In this document: piece after piece, positions 18,634 through 27,826 of the stretch
Numbering within the stretch: position 1 is the first letter of the stretch
Layout: every line of letters starts with the position of its first letter
Source of the DNA: Aeromonas allosaccharophila
Lineage (GTDB): Bacteria; Pseudomonadota; Gammaproteobacteria; Enterobacterales; Aeromonadaceae
NCBI RefSeq assembly: GCF_000819685.1
Contig: NZ_CDBR01000013.1
Span: forward strand, 62,001 to 126,000
Direction of reading: 5' to 3'
DNA length: 64,000 nucleotides
The notes under the pieces: model-generated
Told to the model about the DNA's origin: nothing
The model's database searches: none
The model's input: the letters and a program-made list of their open reading frames with translations, nothing else
Translations under genes and position numbers: made by a program

Positions 18634-18901
18634 GGGTAAATCCTCGCTTGAAGCGGGTGATAGATAAGGTGACGCTGGTTTTAATCTGTGGCTCGCAGGC
18701 GGCTTGGTTTCCCTCGATGTCGCAGACAGTGCGTATCGGGAATGCCGCATTTTGTTTTCGTTCGAGACTACTTTGTTGGCGTCTGCCCGGCAAGTGAGGC
18801 ACAGGGATTTTCTGGATGATCCGCTCAACTGAGGCGTTGTGGGCAGGCTTGAGGCTGGGGTAATGCCGAGCTTATATTGAGCCCGGCTTGTCAGCGCTCT
18901 G

Positions 18902-20908
18902 TCACAGCACGAAGCTCTGTACCATGGCGCGCAGCTGTTCGGTGAGCTGGTGGATCTGGCGGGCGGCATCGCGGGCGGCGTTGGCCACTTGCAACGCCTC
19001 GTCGCTGCCATCGGAGATGCGCACCACGTTGCGTTCGATCTCGTTGACCACCGCGCCCTGCTGTTCGATGGCGCTGGCGATGATGGCGTTGGTATCGACC
19101 ATCCGATCCACCTTCTCGGTGATGGCACCGAAGGCCTGTTGCGCCTCCTGCGCCAGCCCGACCCCCTCCTGCGCTTCATGGCTGGCCGCCGACATGGCGG
19201 TGACCGAGGCGCGGGCGCCGGATTGCAGCTGTTCGATCATCTGCTGGATCTCGACGGTGGCGCCCTGGGTGCGGTTGGCAAGAGACCGCACCTCGTCGGC
19301 GACCACCGCAAAGCCGCGACCCTGTTCACCGGCCCGGGCCGCTTCGATGGCGGCGTTGAGGGCCAGCAGATTGGTCTGTTCGGCGATGCCACGGATCACG
19401 CTGATGACGCCGCCAATCTGGCTGCACTGCTGCTCCAGCTGGCCGATGGTCTCGGCGGTGCGCAGCACCTCGCGGTTGATATGGTCGATGGCCTTGATGG
19501 TGCGCTCCACCACATCCTCGCCCTGACCGACCACGTTCTGTGCCTCCTGCGTCATGCGGGCAGCTTGCAGGGCGTTGCCCGCCATGTCCTGTGAGGTGGC
19601 GGCCAGCTCCTTGATGGCGGTGGCAACCTGATGGGTCTCTCCTTGCTGATCGGCAATCATCTCCTGCGAGCGGCAGGTGCGCGCCTCGATCTCGGTGGCG
19701 CTCTCCACCACGGTGACGCCATTTTCCCGCACTCGCAGCATCAGGGTGCGCAGGGTCTCCAGCGTCACGTTGTAATCCCGGCTGATGGCCGCCAGCTCGT
19801 CCTGACCGACGATCTCGATATGCTGGCTGAGATCCTGGGCGTTGACCCGGGCGGCGATATCACGCACTCGCGCCACGGTTTCGCGCAGGGAGAGGTAGGC
19901 GCCGATCATCAGGTAGAGGTAGAGCAGCAAGCTGGCGGTCAGCGGCGCGGTGACCCACCAGAAGTGGCGCTGGTTGGCGGCCAGCCGCTGACGCAGATCG
20001 GCCTCCAGCCGCTGGCGTACATGGCCTGCCAGCGAGGTGATGGCCTCGTCCATCTTATCCCCCAGTGCTTGCACCTCCTTGGTGGAGAGCTGCACCAGCT
20101 GATCCTTCATCATCTTGTTTTCCATGGTCTCGACCCCCTGACGCACCAGCTGCATCAGGGCATCGGTCTGCTGACCCAGCTCGGCGCGGTAGGCCGGTTC
20201 AATCTGGTATAGCAGGGTCAGATCGGCCTCCAGCTCCTGCAGGGTGGCGCTGATCAGGTCAAGACGAAAACGCAGGCCGCTGTAGCCCTCTGCCTGAAAC
20301 AGGCCGAAGTCGGCGATGGTGGCGGCGCGATCCCGCACCTGGGCCAGCAGGTCACGCAGCTGCGGCAACCGCTCGCTGGCGAGGAGCACCATGTAGTAGG
20401 TACCGAGCGCCGGATCCTGGATCAGGCTGCTGGCGGCTGTGATGTGCTTGTAGAGGTGGCGCACCTCGGTCAGCAGCTTATCGTGGCGCAGGTTGCTCTG
20501 CTCCACCTCCAGCTTGCCCGCTTCACTCTGCAGGGCGGCCCAGCCCTGCTGGATCACCTCAAAGGAGGGGTTGTTCTGGCGGGTGTCGGCAAAGGCCTGC
20601 AGGCTCAGCTCCACCGCTTGTGCCGCTGCCTTAAGTTGGTCGTCACCGACCGGATCCACCTCATAGGCGTGGCGGGTCATCAGATTGCGATGGGTGAGCA
20701 GGGCCTGTTCGATGGCGGGAACCGGGGCGAGATTGACCACGCCAGCCAGCTCCCGGTTGGCCTGCGCGTTGTCATCCTGCAGCCGTCCCAGCAGATTGGT
20801 CATGCTGTAGGCCAGTGGCAGCAGCATCAGGCAGGACCAGAGCAAAAATTTGTATTTGAAGGAGAGCTGATTGCCCAGCCGGATGGCTGGGTTGAAAATC
20901 CATTTCAT
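18902..20908 (-). CDS. Methyl-accepting chemotaxis protein
   Basis: 668-residue chemoreceptor. Membrane segment at about residues 17-38, a large periplasmic sensor region (40-310, helical), second membrane segment at about 314-338 ([18 protein letters not shown]), HAMP linker, and a signalling domain whose tip is [19 protein letters not shown] near 511-530. The frame is open upstream to about 21232, but ATG 20908 with GAGG 6 nt ahead and the start [15 protein letters not shown] is right for the family. No docking pentapeptide at the end. The sensor part is longer than in the receptor at 3607, so the ligand class probably differs. A GC-rich hairpin lies in the 5' region near 20965-20992. Confidence 0.92.
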   Translation of the reverse strand: MKWIFNPAIRLGNQLSFKYKFLLWSCLMLLPLAYSMTNLLGRLQDDNAQANRELAGVVNLAPVPAIEQALLTHRNLMTRHAYEVDPVGDDQLKAAAQAVELSLQAFADTRQNNPSFEVIQQGWAALQSEAGKLEVEQSNLRHDKLLTEVRHLYKHITAASSLIQDPALGTYYMVLLASERLPQLRDLLAQVRDRAATIADFGLFQAEGYSGLRFRLDLISATLQELEADLTLLYQIEPAYRAELGQQTDALMQLVRQGVETMENKMMKDQLVQLSTKEVQALGDKMDEAITSLAGHVRQRLEADLRQRLAANQRHFWWVTAPLTASLLLYLYLMIGAYLSLRETVARVRDIAARVNAQDLSQHIEIVGQDELAAISRDYNVTLETLRTLMLRVRENGVTVVESATEIEARTCRSQEMIADQQGETHQVATAIKELAATSQDMAGNALQAARMTQEAQNVVGQGEDVVERTIKAIDHINREVLRTAETIGQLEQQCSQIGGVISVIRGIAEQTNLLALNAAIEAARAGEQGRGFAVVADEVRSLANRTQGATVEIQQMIEQLQSGARASVTAMSAASHEAQEGVGLAQEAQQAFGAITEKVDRMVDTNAIIASAIEQQGAVVNEIERNVVRISDGSDEALQVANAARDAARQIHQLTEQLRAMVQSFVL

Positions 20909-21045
20909 ATGAGGCCTCGATACCCGATGTGGCGGGTCTATGCGGTGATGCCTGAATAGTACTCTGCGCAGGCCCCCTTGGGGGAGGCCGCATTGCAAGT
21001 TGTGATCTCTTTGGCTTTTTGCCCCGACGACTCCTCTGACGCAAT

Positions 21046-21074
21046 AGAAAACGGGCCACCCGAAGGTGACCCGT
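21046..21074 (-). terminator. cyuP terminator
   Basis: On the minus strand ACGGGTCACC, loop TTCG, GGTGGCCCGT, then TTTT. Stable tetraloop hairpin just after the permease stop. Confidence 0.8.
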
Positions 21075-21105
21075 TGTTGATGAAGGCATGTCCGGTTGCA
21101 ACCGA

Positions 21106-22401
21106 TCAGTTGAACGCCAGGAAGGGCGAGACGCAGAGCAGCAGGCCGGTGACGATGATGATGTAAAGGGAAGTGCCCTTGTACTTGTGCAGTGCCGGTA
21201 CCTGATAGACCAGATAGGCCGGGATGAGACAACCCACCATGCCGAAGATGGGGCTGCAGATGGAGGTGAAGCTCAGCACCGGTGCGTTGAGCACGATGGC
21301 ACCCCAGGAGAGCATGACGGTAAACACCATGATCCCTTTGCCTACCAGACCCTTGTTGATGCGGTTTTCCGGCATCACGCGGCGCAGCAGGTTCATCGCC
21401 AGACCCTGACAGGCTTCACGGAAACCGAGGTAAACGCCGAAGTAGGCGGTCATCACCGCGAAGATGTTGAGGGTCAGGCTCAAGAGCTTGAGGGTCTGGC
21501 CAGGCATGCCCTGCGCCACCAGGGCCAGTGCGGAGATGTTCTCCTCGGAGGCTTTGACCGCCTGATCGTGGCCCATGGCCAGGGTGAAGGAGACCGCGTA
21601 GAAGAACACCACCACGAACAGGATGCCGAAGGCGATATTCATGGCGCGCATCGCCTTGAAGCGAGCCACTTCCAGCGACTTCTCCCGGGAGCGGTAGGAG
21701 ATCACCATGGGGCTCAGGCTCTGGATAAAGAGGATAGAGGTGAGGGTGAAGGGAAGCATGATGATGGCGTCCTTCATCCAGTCACCGGCAGCGGGCATGG
21801 CGGTGATGTTGGCCGCATCCCACTTGTCCACCATCATCAGGCCGAGCACGGCCACCACGGTGATCTTGGTCAGCACCATAAAGGTGGAGATCTTGAACAG
21901 CATGTTCTCGCCGCGCGATGCCAGTGCCACCAGACCGCAGATCAGCACCAGACCGTAGAGCGGGTTTTCGGAGAGCAGGCCATCGGTGACGCCGAAGCTC
22001 TGCAGGAAGGAGGCGCTGTCATTGGTGATGGCGGTGGAGTAGACGAAGACCCAGATCACCAGCATCACGAAGTAGAGCGCGCCTAGCAGCATGCCCCAGT
22101 TCTTGCCGAGGTAACCGGTGATGACGCTGGGGTAATCCTTGCACTCCGGCGAGGTGGCCAGGGTGTTGATAAAGAGGCGCTGGAACATGTACATGGCCGG
22201 GTAGCCGATCACTGCAGAGAGCAGAAAGACCCACAAGCCCATCAGACCCACCTGTACCGGCAGGAAGACGATCCCTGCGCCGATGGCCATGCCGATGCTC
22301 ATGATGATCCAGCCCCAGTCGGTGCTGTCGAAGCGAACCGCTTCTTTCCATTCCAGGGTGCCTATCGCGGGGCTGGTGAGAGTAGTGCTGTGCGCGTCCA
22401 T
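21106..22401 (-). CDS. cyuP: HAAAP-family amino-acid permease, likely cysteine/serine transporter CyuP
   Basis: Inner-membrane permease of 431 residues with about eleven membrane helices; it contains [21 protein letters not shown] at the N-terminus, the family's first helix. It is the hydroxy/aromatic amino acid permease type of E. coli YhaO (CyuP/DlsT, 443 aa). ATG 22401 has AAGG 5 nt ahead; an upstream in-frame start has no signal. It diverges from ridA-cyuA, the same pairing with cysteine desulfidase as yhaO-yhaM in E. coli, which supports cysteine as substrate. Confidence 0.85.
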   Translation of the reverse strand: MDAHSTTLTSPAIGTLEWKEAVRFDSTDWGWIIMSIGMAIGAGIVFLPVQVGLMGLWVFLLSAVIGYPAMYMFQRLFINTLATSPECKDYPSVITGYLGKNWGMLLGALYFVMLVIWVFVYSTAITNDSASFLQSFGVTDGLLSENPLYGLVLICGLVALASRGENMLFKISTFMVLTKITVVAVLGLMMVDKWDAANITAMPAAGDWMKDAIIMLPFTLTSILFIQSLSPMVISYRSREKSLEVARFKAMRAMNIAFGILFVVVFFYAVSFTLAMGHDQAVKASEENISALALVAQGMPGQTLKLLSLTLNIFAVMTAYFGVYLGFREACQGLAMNLLRRVMPENRINKGLVGKGIMVFTVMLSWGAIVLNAPVLSFTSICSPIFGMVGCLIPAYLVYQVPALHKYKGTSLYIIIVTGLLLCVSPFLAFN

Positions 22402-22502
22402 TAAAACCTTCTTTTTTGTAGGGATGTGGGAAATCGGCGCAAATATAGTTGAATGAATGCGTTGCAAACAATGCCCAAGATGATACTTTTGTTCAAATCA
22501 GG

Positions 22503-22516
22503 ACCGTGATCACGGT
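22503..22516. promoter_or_regulatory. Perfect palindrome in the cyuP-ridA intergenic region
   Basis: ACCGTGATCACGGT is a perfect 14-bp palindrome centrally placed between the divergent genes. It does not match CRP (spacing too short) and may be the operator for the YheO-like regulator at the end of the ridA operon. Confidence 0.5.
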
Positions 22517-22650
22517 TTATATTGAGGCAAAAGATGCTTTTTACGCCTTTTTTGTATCTTTTTGTTGAATGGATAAAATAAAAAGCAAATAATGTTGAGC
22601 GAAAAGAGATTCATGATTGCAAAAAAAATTGCATAAATAGGAGTGGCTAT

Positions 22651-23034
22651 ATGAAAAGCATCATCACAGCAGCAGCGGCACCTGACGCTATCGGTCCCTA
22701 CAGCCATGGCACTGCCTACGGCGATCTCATCTTCACTTCAGGTCAGCTGCCGGTCTGCAAACAGTTGGGCGGCGTGGTCGAAGGGGGCATTGCGGCCCAG
22801 ACCCGCCAGTCACTGGAGAACCTGAAATCCGTGCTGGAAGCCACAGGTGGCTCGCTGGATACCGTGCTCAAGACCACTTGCTACCTCGCCGAGATCAGCG
22901 ATTTTGCCGCGTTCAACGAGGTCTATAAAGACTATTTCCAGAAAGATTGTCCGGCGCGCAGCTGCTTTGCAGTGAAAGATCTGCCGATGGGCGTCAAGGT
23001 TGAAGTGGAAGCGATCGCCCATATCGCTCGTTAA
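22651..23034 (+). CDS. ridA: RidA-family enamine/imine deaminase
   Basis: 127-residue YjgF/YER057c/UK114 protein. Family features: GPYSHG near the N-terminus, [26 protein letters not shown], the catalytic-site Arg in CPARSCFAV and Glu in VKVEVEAIA. RidA hydrolyses reactive 2-aminoacrylate to pyruvate and ammonia. AGGAG lies 7 nt before the ATG. It is the first gene of an operon with cyuA, whose reaction releases 2-aminoacrylate from cysteine, so a local detoxifying role is likely. Confidence 0.93.
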   Translation: MKSIITAAAAPDAIGPYSHGTAYGDLIFTSGQLPVCKQLGGVVEGGIAAQTRQSLENLKSVLEATGGSLDTVLKTTCYLAEISDFAAFNEVYKDYFQKDCPARSCFAVKDLPMGVKVEVEAIAHIAR

Positions 23035-23056
23035 TGCTGATAAAAAGGTTCAAGTG

Positions 23057-24346
23057 ATGAAACAAGCGTGGCAGCAGTATCTGCAGATTATTCAACAGGT
23101 TGTCAAACCAGCGCTGGGTTGTACCGAGCCCATCGCCGCCGCCTATGCCGCGGCGGTCGCCGCCCGGCAGTTGGGCTGTGAGCCCCGCCGCCTCGAGGTC
23201 GCGGTGTCGGATAATCTCTACAAAAACTCGATGGGTGTCTATGTACCGGGCACCGGCAAGATCGGTCTGGCCATTGCGGCTGCCGCCGGTGCCATCGGCG
23301 GTAACGCCGATGCCGGACTGGAGGTGCTGGCCGCCATTCAGCCCGAGCAAGTAATCACTGCCCAGGGGCTGATCGATGCCGGCAACGTGCAGGTGCGCCG
23401 CACCGCTGCCCCCGAGTTTATCTTCTGCCGCGTGACCGTTTATGGCACGGATGAACATGGTGAAGAGCACAGCGCCGAAGTGACCCTGTGTGGCGGCCAT
23501 ACCCGCATCGTCGAGCAGCGCCGCGATGGCGAGGTGACCTTCACCGCCGATCAGAGCCAGAGCGGTGCCACCGGTTCCATCTGCGATGGCGTCGATATCA
23601 GCATCGCCACTATCTACGAGTTCGCCACCCAGGTGGAGTTCGAGCAGATCAAGTTCATCCTCAAAGCCTCCGAACTTAACGGCAAGCTCTCTGCCGAGGG
23701 GATGAACAACCCCTATGGCCTCGAGATCGGCCGCACCATGCAGCAGAACATCGATGCCGGCCTCATCGGCGAGGATGTGATGAACCGCATCGTGATGATG
23801 ACGGCGGCGGCTTCCGATGCCCGCATGGGGGGGGCCACCCTGCCTGCCATGAGCAACTTCGGCAGCGGCAACCAGGGCATCGCCGCCACCATTCCGGTGA
23901 TGGTGATTGCCGAGCGCTTTGCGGCCAGCGAAGAGCAGTTGGCTCGTGCCCTCATCATGAGCCATCTGGGTGCCATTTATATCAAGTCCCACTATCCACC
24001 GCTGTCGGCCTTCTGTGGCAATACCGTGACCAGCGCGGCCGCCTCCATGGCCATGGTCTATCTGGCGGGCGGCAGCTTCGAGCAATCCTGCTTCGCCATC
24101 CAGAACGTGCTGAGCGACAGTGCCGGCATGGTGTGCGACGGGGCGAAAGCCTCCTGCGCCATGAAGGTGAGTACCTCCTCCGGCGCGGCGGTACGCGGCT
24201 TCCTGATGGCCCTCAACAGCCACTCGGTGTCGGGTCAGGGAATTGTGGCAGGCAACGTGGATCAGACCATCCGCAACGTGGGTCAGATGGTGAAGGAGGG
24301 CATGTCTGCCACAGACACCACCATTATTGATATCATGTCCGCCTGA
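23057..24346 (+). CDS. cyuA: L-cysteine desulfidase CyuA (UPF0597/YhaM)
   Basis: Breaks L-cysteine into sulfide, ammonia and pyruvate by way of 2-aminoacrylate, with an iron-sulfur cluster. The 429-residue protein has [16 protein letters not shown] at the N-terminus, [22 protein letters not shown]-like SIATIYEFA, and a C-terminal [20 protein letters not shown] with the cluster cysteines. AAGG lies 8 nt ahead of ATG 23057; an in-frame ATG upstream overlaps ridA and has no signal. A run of eight G bases lies in the coding sequence at 23827-23834. Second gene of the ridA operon. Confidence 0.92.
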   Translation: MKQAWQQYLQIIQQVVKPALGCTEPIAAAYAAAVAARQLGCEPRRLEVAVSDNLYKNSMGVYVPGTGKIGLAIAAAAGAIGGNADAGLEVLAAIQPEQVITAQGLIDAGNVQVRRTAAPEFIFCRVTVYGTDEHGEEHSAEVTLCGGHTRIVEQRRDGEVTFTADQSQSGATGSICDGVDISIATIYEFATQVEFEQIKFILKASELNGKLSAEGMNNPYGLEIGRTMQQNIDAGLIGEDVMNRIVMMTAAASDARMGGATLPAMSNFGSGNQGIAATIPVMVIAERFAASEEQLARALIMSHLGAIYIKSHYPPLSAFCGNTVTSAAASMAMVYLAGGSFEQSCFAIQNVLSDSAGMVCDGAKASCAMKVSTSSGAAVRGFLMALNSHSVSGQGIVAGNVDQTIRNVGQMVKEGMSATDTTIIDIMSA

Positions 24347-24411
24347 TGTCCCTGTCGGTTGCTGTACTGCCATCCCCCCGCGTGCAGCAACCCTTGCAAG
24401 AAGGTCCCATT

Positions 24412-25065
24412 GTGAAGCTGCAAGAGTTGAGTCCGAGCGATTTTGAGATCCTCAAGTCGATGGAGAACATAGTGGACGGCATCGCCGCCATGTATGGCCA
24501 GCACACCGAGGTGCTGCTCCACAGTCTGGATGTGCGCAATCCCTCGATCGTCAAGATTGCCAACGGCCATATCACCGGCCGCAGTGTCGGCGCTCCCATC
24601 ACCAACCTGGCGATGATGAAGCTCAAGAGCGGGCAGGATATCTCCAGCCCCTACATGACCAAGTGCGCCACCGGCAAGACCCTGCGCTCCATCACCACCG
24701 TGATCCGCAACGGGGAGCACAGGGCCATCGGACTGCTCTGCATCAACAGCGACATGGATGCCCCGTTGCAATCCGTGCTGCGCACCATGATGCCGGAGTG
24801 CATGAATCCTCACGAGAGTCATGCCACCCCGGAGGTGTTCGCCCGCAACATCGACGAGGCGCTCAACAGCACCATCGACACCGTCAGTGCCGAGGTGCGC
24901 GGCAACGAGGCGGTGCCGCCGTCCCAGAAGACCCGGGTCATCGTCAACCAGCTGCACGACATGGGGATCTTCGAGCTCAAAGACAGTGCCCAGATCGCCG
25001 CGCGCCAGCTCGGCATCTCGGTCCACTCCATCTACCGCTATCTGCGGGAGATCAAGAAGGGCTGA
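24412..25065 (+). CDS. YheO-like PAS/HTH transcriptional regulator
   Basis: 217 residues: an N-terminal YheO-type PAS-like domain (ILKSMENIVDGIAAMYGQHT, then IKSG-like LKSGQDISSP, GLLCINSD) and a C-terminal helix-turn-helix (QIAARQLGISVHSIYRYLRE). GTG 24412 is chosen because AAGAAGG lies 7 nt ahead; an alternative ATG at 24346 overlaps the cyuA stop (TGATG). Homologues such as DauR control amino-acid catabolic genes, so this is probably the local regulator of ridA-cyuA and cyuP. Confidence 0.85.
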   Translation: MKLQELSPSDFEILKSMENIVDGIAAMYGQHTEVLLHSLDVRNPSIVKIANGHITGRSVGAPITNLAMMKLKSGQDISSPYMTKCATGKTLRSITTVIRNGEHRAIGLLCINSDMDAPLQSVLRTMMPECMNPHESHATPEVFARNIDEALNSTIDTVSAEVRGNEAVPPSQKTRVIVNQLHDMGIFELKDSAQIAARQLGISVHSIYRYLREIKKG

Positions 25066-25093
25066 GCCGGTTCACTCTGGCCAAATTGACAGC

Positions 25094-25120
25094 AAACGGG
25101 TCGGCACTGACCCGTTTTTT
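25094..25120 (+). terminator. Terminator of the ridA-cyuA operon
   Basis: Stem AAACGGGTC/GACCCGTTT with loop GGCACT and a T-run to 25120. Confidence 0.85.
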
Positions 25121-25218
25121 ACGCCTGCGTTTACACGTCTGTTTGGGCCATCCCCCGAGCTCATCTGCTATCATCGTCCCCCTTATTTTTCTATCTATCT
25201 GAACGTGCTGGAGAAACC

Positions 25219-25806
25219 ATGTCCCGACTCATCTATCTGCTGCGCCACGGCCAGACCCGATTCAATGCCGAGCAGCGTCTGCAGGGGCGTTGCAACTCCG
25301 ATCTGACCGACAAAGGCGAGGCGCAAGCCATCGCCATGGGGCAGCGCCTTGCCGATGAACTGGCAGATCCCGCCCGCTGGACCGTCTACGCCAGCCCGCT
25401 CGGCCGTGCCCGCCAAACCGCGCTGCTGGTGTGCGAGCAGCTGGGGTTGGCGGCGGATCGCATCGTCTGGGACGATCGGTTAATGGAGCTCGGCATGGGG
25501 GAGTGGGAGAGCTGCCAGATCCCGGCGCTGCGGCTTGCCCACCCCGAACTCGATACCGGCAAGGGGGATTGGTATCTGCAGGCTCCGGGGGCGGAGAGTT
25601 TCGAGAGCATTCAGCGCCGGGCACACCAGTGGTTGCAGGACCCCGCGATCGCCGAGCGGGCCATCGTCATCTCCCACGGCCTGCTCGGCGCCATGCTGCG
25701 CGGCGTCTATGCCGATCTCGACTATGAGGCGACCTGGGCACAGGCGTTGCCGCAAGATGCCTTCTATAAGCTGCAGGATGGTCATATCACCCGCATTGCC
25801 TGCTGA
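25219..25806 (+). CDS. Histidine phosphatase family protein
   Basis: 195-residue phosphoglycerate-mutase-like phosphatase. LLRHGQTRFNAEQRLQGRCN holds the catalytic RHG and the phosphate-binding Arg; the second His is in VISHGLLGAMLRG; SPLGRARQTA and the catalytic Glu of LMELGMGEWE are in place. Relatives include GpmB, CobC and small phosphatases; the substrate cannot be told. GGAG lies 6 nt before the ATG. Confidence 0.9.
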   Translation: MSRLIYLLRHGQTRFNAEQRLQGRCNSDLTDKGEAQAIAMGQRLADELADPARWTVYASPLGRARQTALLVCEQLGLAADRIVWDDRLMELGMGEWESCQIPALRLAHPELDTGKGDWYLQAPGAESFESIQRRAHQWLQDPAIAERAIVISHGLLGAMLRGVYADLDYEATWAQALPQDAFYKLQDGHITRIAC

Positions 25807-25858
25807 CAGTCGCTGGCGGCGGTGAGCGTGGTAGGCGTTGGGTTGAATGGGGTTGCGA

Positions 25859-26602
25859 TCAGGGGATCAGGATCCACTCTCGTCTGACCCCGTTGTATAC
25901 CGAGCTCAGGCCATATTGTTTCCAGATGTCGGCCATGGCATCGTCGAATACCCCCAGCGTGAGGGCGGCGCGCAGGCGTTTCACAGTGTTGGGTGGCAGT
26001 TGCGGGTGACAGGCCAGCCAGCGTTCGACCCGGGCCAGCACCATCACCCGCTGGACCGGTTTCCCTTTGGCGGGGGCGCTCACCAGCTCGGGGAGTACGT
26101 CACTGATCAGCAGATCGAAGCGACCCGCCTGCAGCATGGCAATACCCTGGCCAGCCTTGGGCAGCAGTTCGTAGCGGATCGCCGCATTGTCGAGGATCTC
26201 TCTCAGCTCGGCCACATCGATGGCACCAATACGATAGTTGCGCAGCGCCTCGATATTGCTCAGCGGTTTCACTGTGCCCTGCCGGGCATAAACTGCCAGG
26301 GTGATCGGGGCAATACGTGCTACATAGCGGAGGGTTTCGGCATTTTCGGCGGAAAAGTGCACGGCAAGCCCGCAGCTGTTTGGCTCGGTCGTCACTATCT
26401 TGAGCAGGCGGCGCATCGGCTTGGCCTGAAAGTGGATCTTGATCTCCTGCTGCTGCGCCAGACGGGCAAAGGCATCGACATAGGGGCCGCTCAGCCCCTC
26501 TTTGCTGACCTGAATGAAGGGTGAATCGCCCCCTATTGGGCATACATCTGGATACCGGCTCTGAACACAATATTTGCTGAAATAAATATGCAGATAAATC
26601 AA
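25859..26602 (-). pseudogene. Extracellular solute-binding-like protein with no signal peptide; probably 5'-damaged
   Basis: The body (from GGDSPFIQVSKEGLSGPYVD to the end) fits type-3 solute-binding proteins of polar amino-acid transporters. The upstream part does not: there is no ATG, the only start is a TTG at 26602, the frame meets a stop about 25 codons further up, and the first 20 residues (YLHIYFSKYCVQSRY) are no signal peptide. Without export a binding protein of this class would not work as usual. Either the 5' end is lost or it acts as a cytoplasmic sensor. The upstream DNA is AT-rich. Confidence 0.55.
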
Positions 26603-26725
26603 CGCAGCCCTTGCCTGATATATGAACTTGTCTGCTGTTTGTATGAAGCATCATGCTGCTGAAAATTTTCTGTGAGCCATCTCCCGTCGTTAAACCCAAG
26701 AGCCTATACGCTTGACCCGTACCAT

Positions 26726-26748
26726 TAAACCAGAGTCGCTTTGGTTTA
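26726..26748. promoter_or_regulatory. Inverted repeat upstream of ytfQ
   Basis: TAAACCA, nine bases, TGGTTTA, centred 41 bases before the ytfQ start. Possible operator. It does not look like a GalR box. Confidence 0.45.
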
Positions 26749-26777
26749 TTTCACCATGCATCACAAAGGAGTGTCAC

Positions 26778-27737
26778 ATGTATAAAAAAGTGAAACTGGC
26801 GGGCATTATCAGCACCCTTATTCTCTCTGCCTCTGCATATTCTGCCGAGATGACGGTAGGCTTCTCCCAGATAGGTTCTGAATCCGGCTGGCGGGCGGCG
26901 GAAACCTCGGTCGCCAAGAGCGAAGCACAAAAACGCGGCATCACCCTGAAGATTGCCGATGCCCAGCAGAAACAGGAGAACCAGATCAAGGCCATTCGCT
27001 CCTTCATTGCCCAGGGCGTCGATGCCATCTTTATTGCCCCCGTGGTACAGACCGGCTGGGATCCGGTATTGCAGGAGGCAAAAGAGGCAGAGATCCCGGT
27101 GTTCCTGCTGGATCGCAATATCACGGTGAAAGATGACGCCCTCTTCATGACGGGGGTCGCCGCAGACAGCGTCCACGAAGGGGCCGTGGCGGCCCAGTGG
27201 CTCATCAAGCAGCAGGATGGCAAGGCCTGCAATGTGGTGGAATTGCAGGGCACAGTGGGGGCCAGCGTGGCGCTGGATCGCAAGAAAGGCTTCCTCGATA
27301 CGGTCGCGGCCGTGCCCACCATCAAGATCATCCGCACCCAGTCAGGGGACTTTACCCGCAGCAAGGGCAAGGAGGTGATGGAGAGCTTCATCAAGGCGGA
27401 GAATAACGGCAAGAATATTTGCGCCGTCTACGCCCACAACGACGACATGGCCATCGGTGCCATTCAGGCTATTAAAGAAGCTGGGCTGAAACCGGGCACG
27501 GATATTAAGATCATCTCCATCGATGGCGTGCCGGATATTTTCAAGGCGATGATGGCAGGTGAAGCCAATGCCTCGGTGGAATTGACGCCGAATATGGCAG
27601 GCCCCGCCTTCGATGCCCTGCTGGCTTATAAAAAGGACGGCACCCAGCCCCCCAAACTTATCAAGACGGAGTCTATTCTGTTCGAGCCAGAGAGTGCCCA
27701 GGCCCAGCTAGAGCTGAAAAAAGACATGGGTTACTAA
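26778..27737 (+). CDS. ytfQ: YtfQ, periplasmic galactofuranose-binding protein
   Basis: 319 residues with a signal peptide ending SAYSA and mature start EMTVGFSQIGSESGWRAA, almost as in E. coli YtfQ (318). DNITV-like LLDRNITVKDD, YAHNDDMAIGAIQAIKEAG and the ending DMGY are family marks of sugar-binding proteins of the ribose/galactose type. AAAGGAG lies 6-7 nt before the ATG. First gene of the importer operon. Confidence 0.94.
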   Translation: MYKKVKLAGIISTLILSASAYSAEMTVGFSQIGSESGWRAAETSVAKSEAQKRGITLKIADAQQKQENQIKAIRSFIAQGVDAIFIAPVVQTGWDPVLQEAKEAEIPVFLLDRNITVKDDALFMTGVAADSVHEGAVAAQWLIKQQDGKACNVVELQGTVGASVALDRKKGFLDTVAAVPTIKIIRTQSGDFTRSKGKEVMESFIKAENNGKNICAVYAHNDDMAIGAIQAIKEAGLKPGTDIKIISIDGVPDIFKAMMAGEANASVELTPNMAGPAFDALLAYKKDGTQPPKLIKTESILFEPESAQAQLELKKDMGY

Positions 27738-27767
27738 TGCCGCCCGCCCTCTGAGCCAGCCTGTTAA

Positions 27768-27808
27768 ATAACACGCCATATCGGCAACGTTGCGATATGG
27801 CGCGTTAT
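27768..27808 (+). repeat. Large hairpin between ytfQ and ytfR
   Basis: A 16-bp stem with one mismatch (27768-27783 with 27793-27808) around a 9-nt loop, and no T-run. Such hairpins after a binding-protein gene typically protect the upstream mRNA from 3' decay or partly stop transcription, giving more binding protein than membrane parts. Confidence 0.75.
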
Positions 27809-27826
27809 ATCGGAGAGCCTATTTTC

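Noticed and set aside
21088-22086. 332-codon plus-strand frame opposite cyuP
   Set aside because: Extremely His/Gln/Gly-rich antisense product with no domain.
22503-22516. CRP site at the cyuP-ridA palindrome
   Set aside because: The half-sites are directly joined, without the six-base spacer CRP needs.
22994-24373. 459-codon minus-strand frame opposite cyuA
   Set aside because: Antisense shadow; cyuA on the plus strand is a full-length recognised enzyme.
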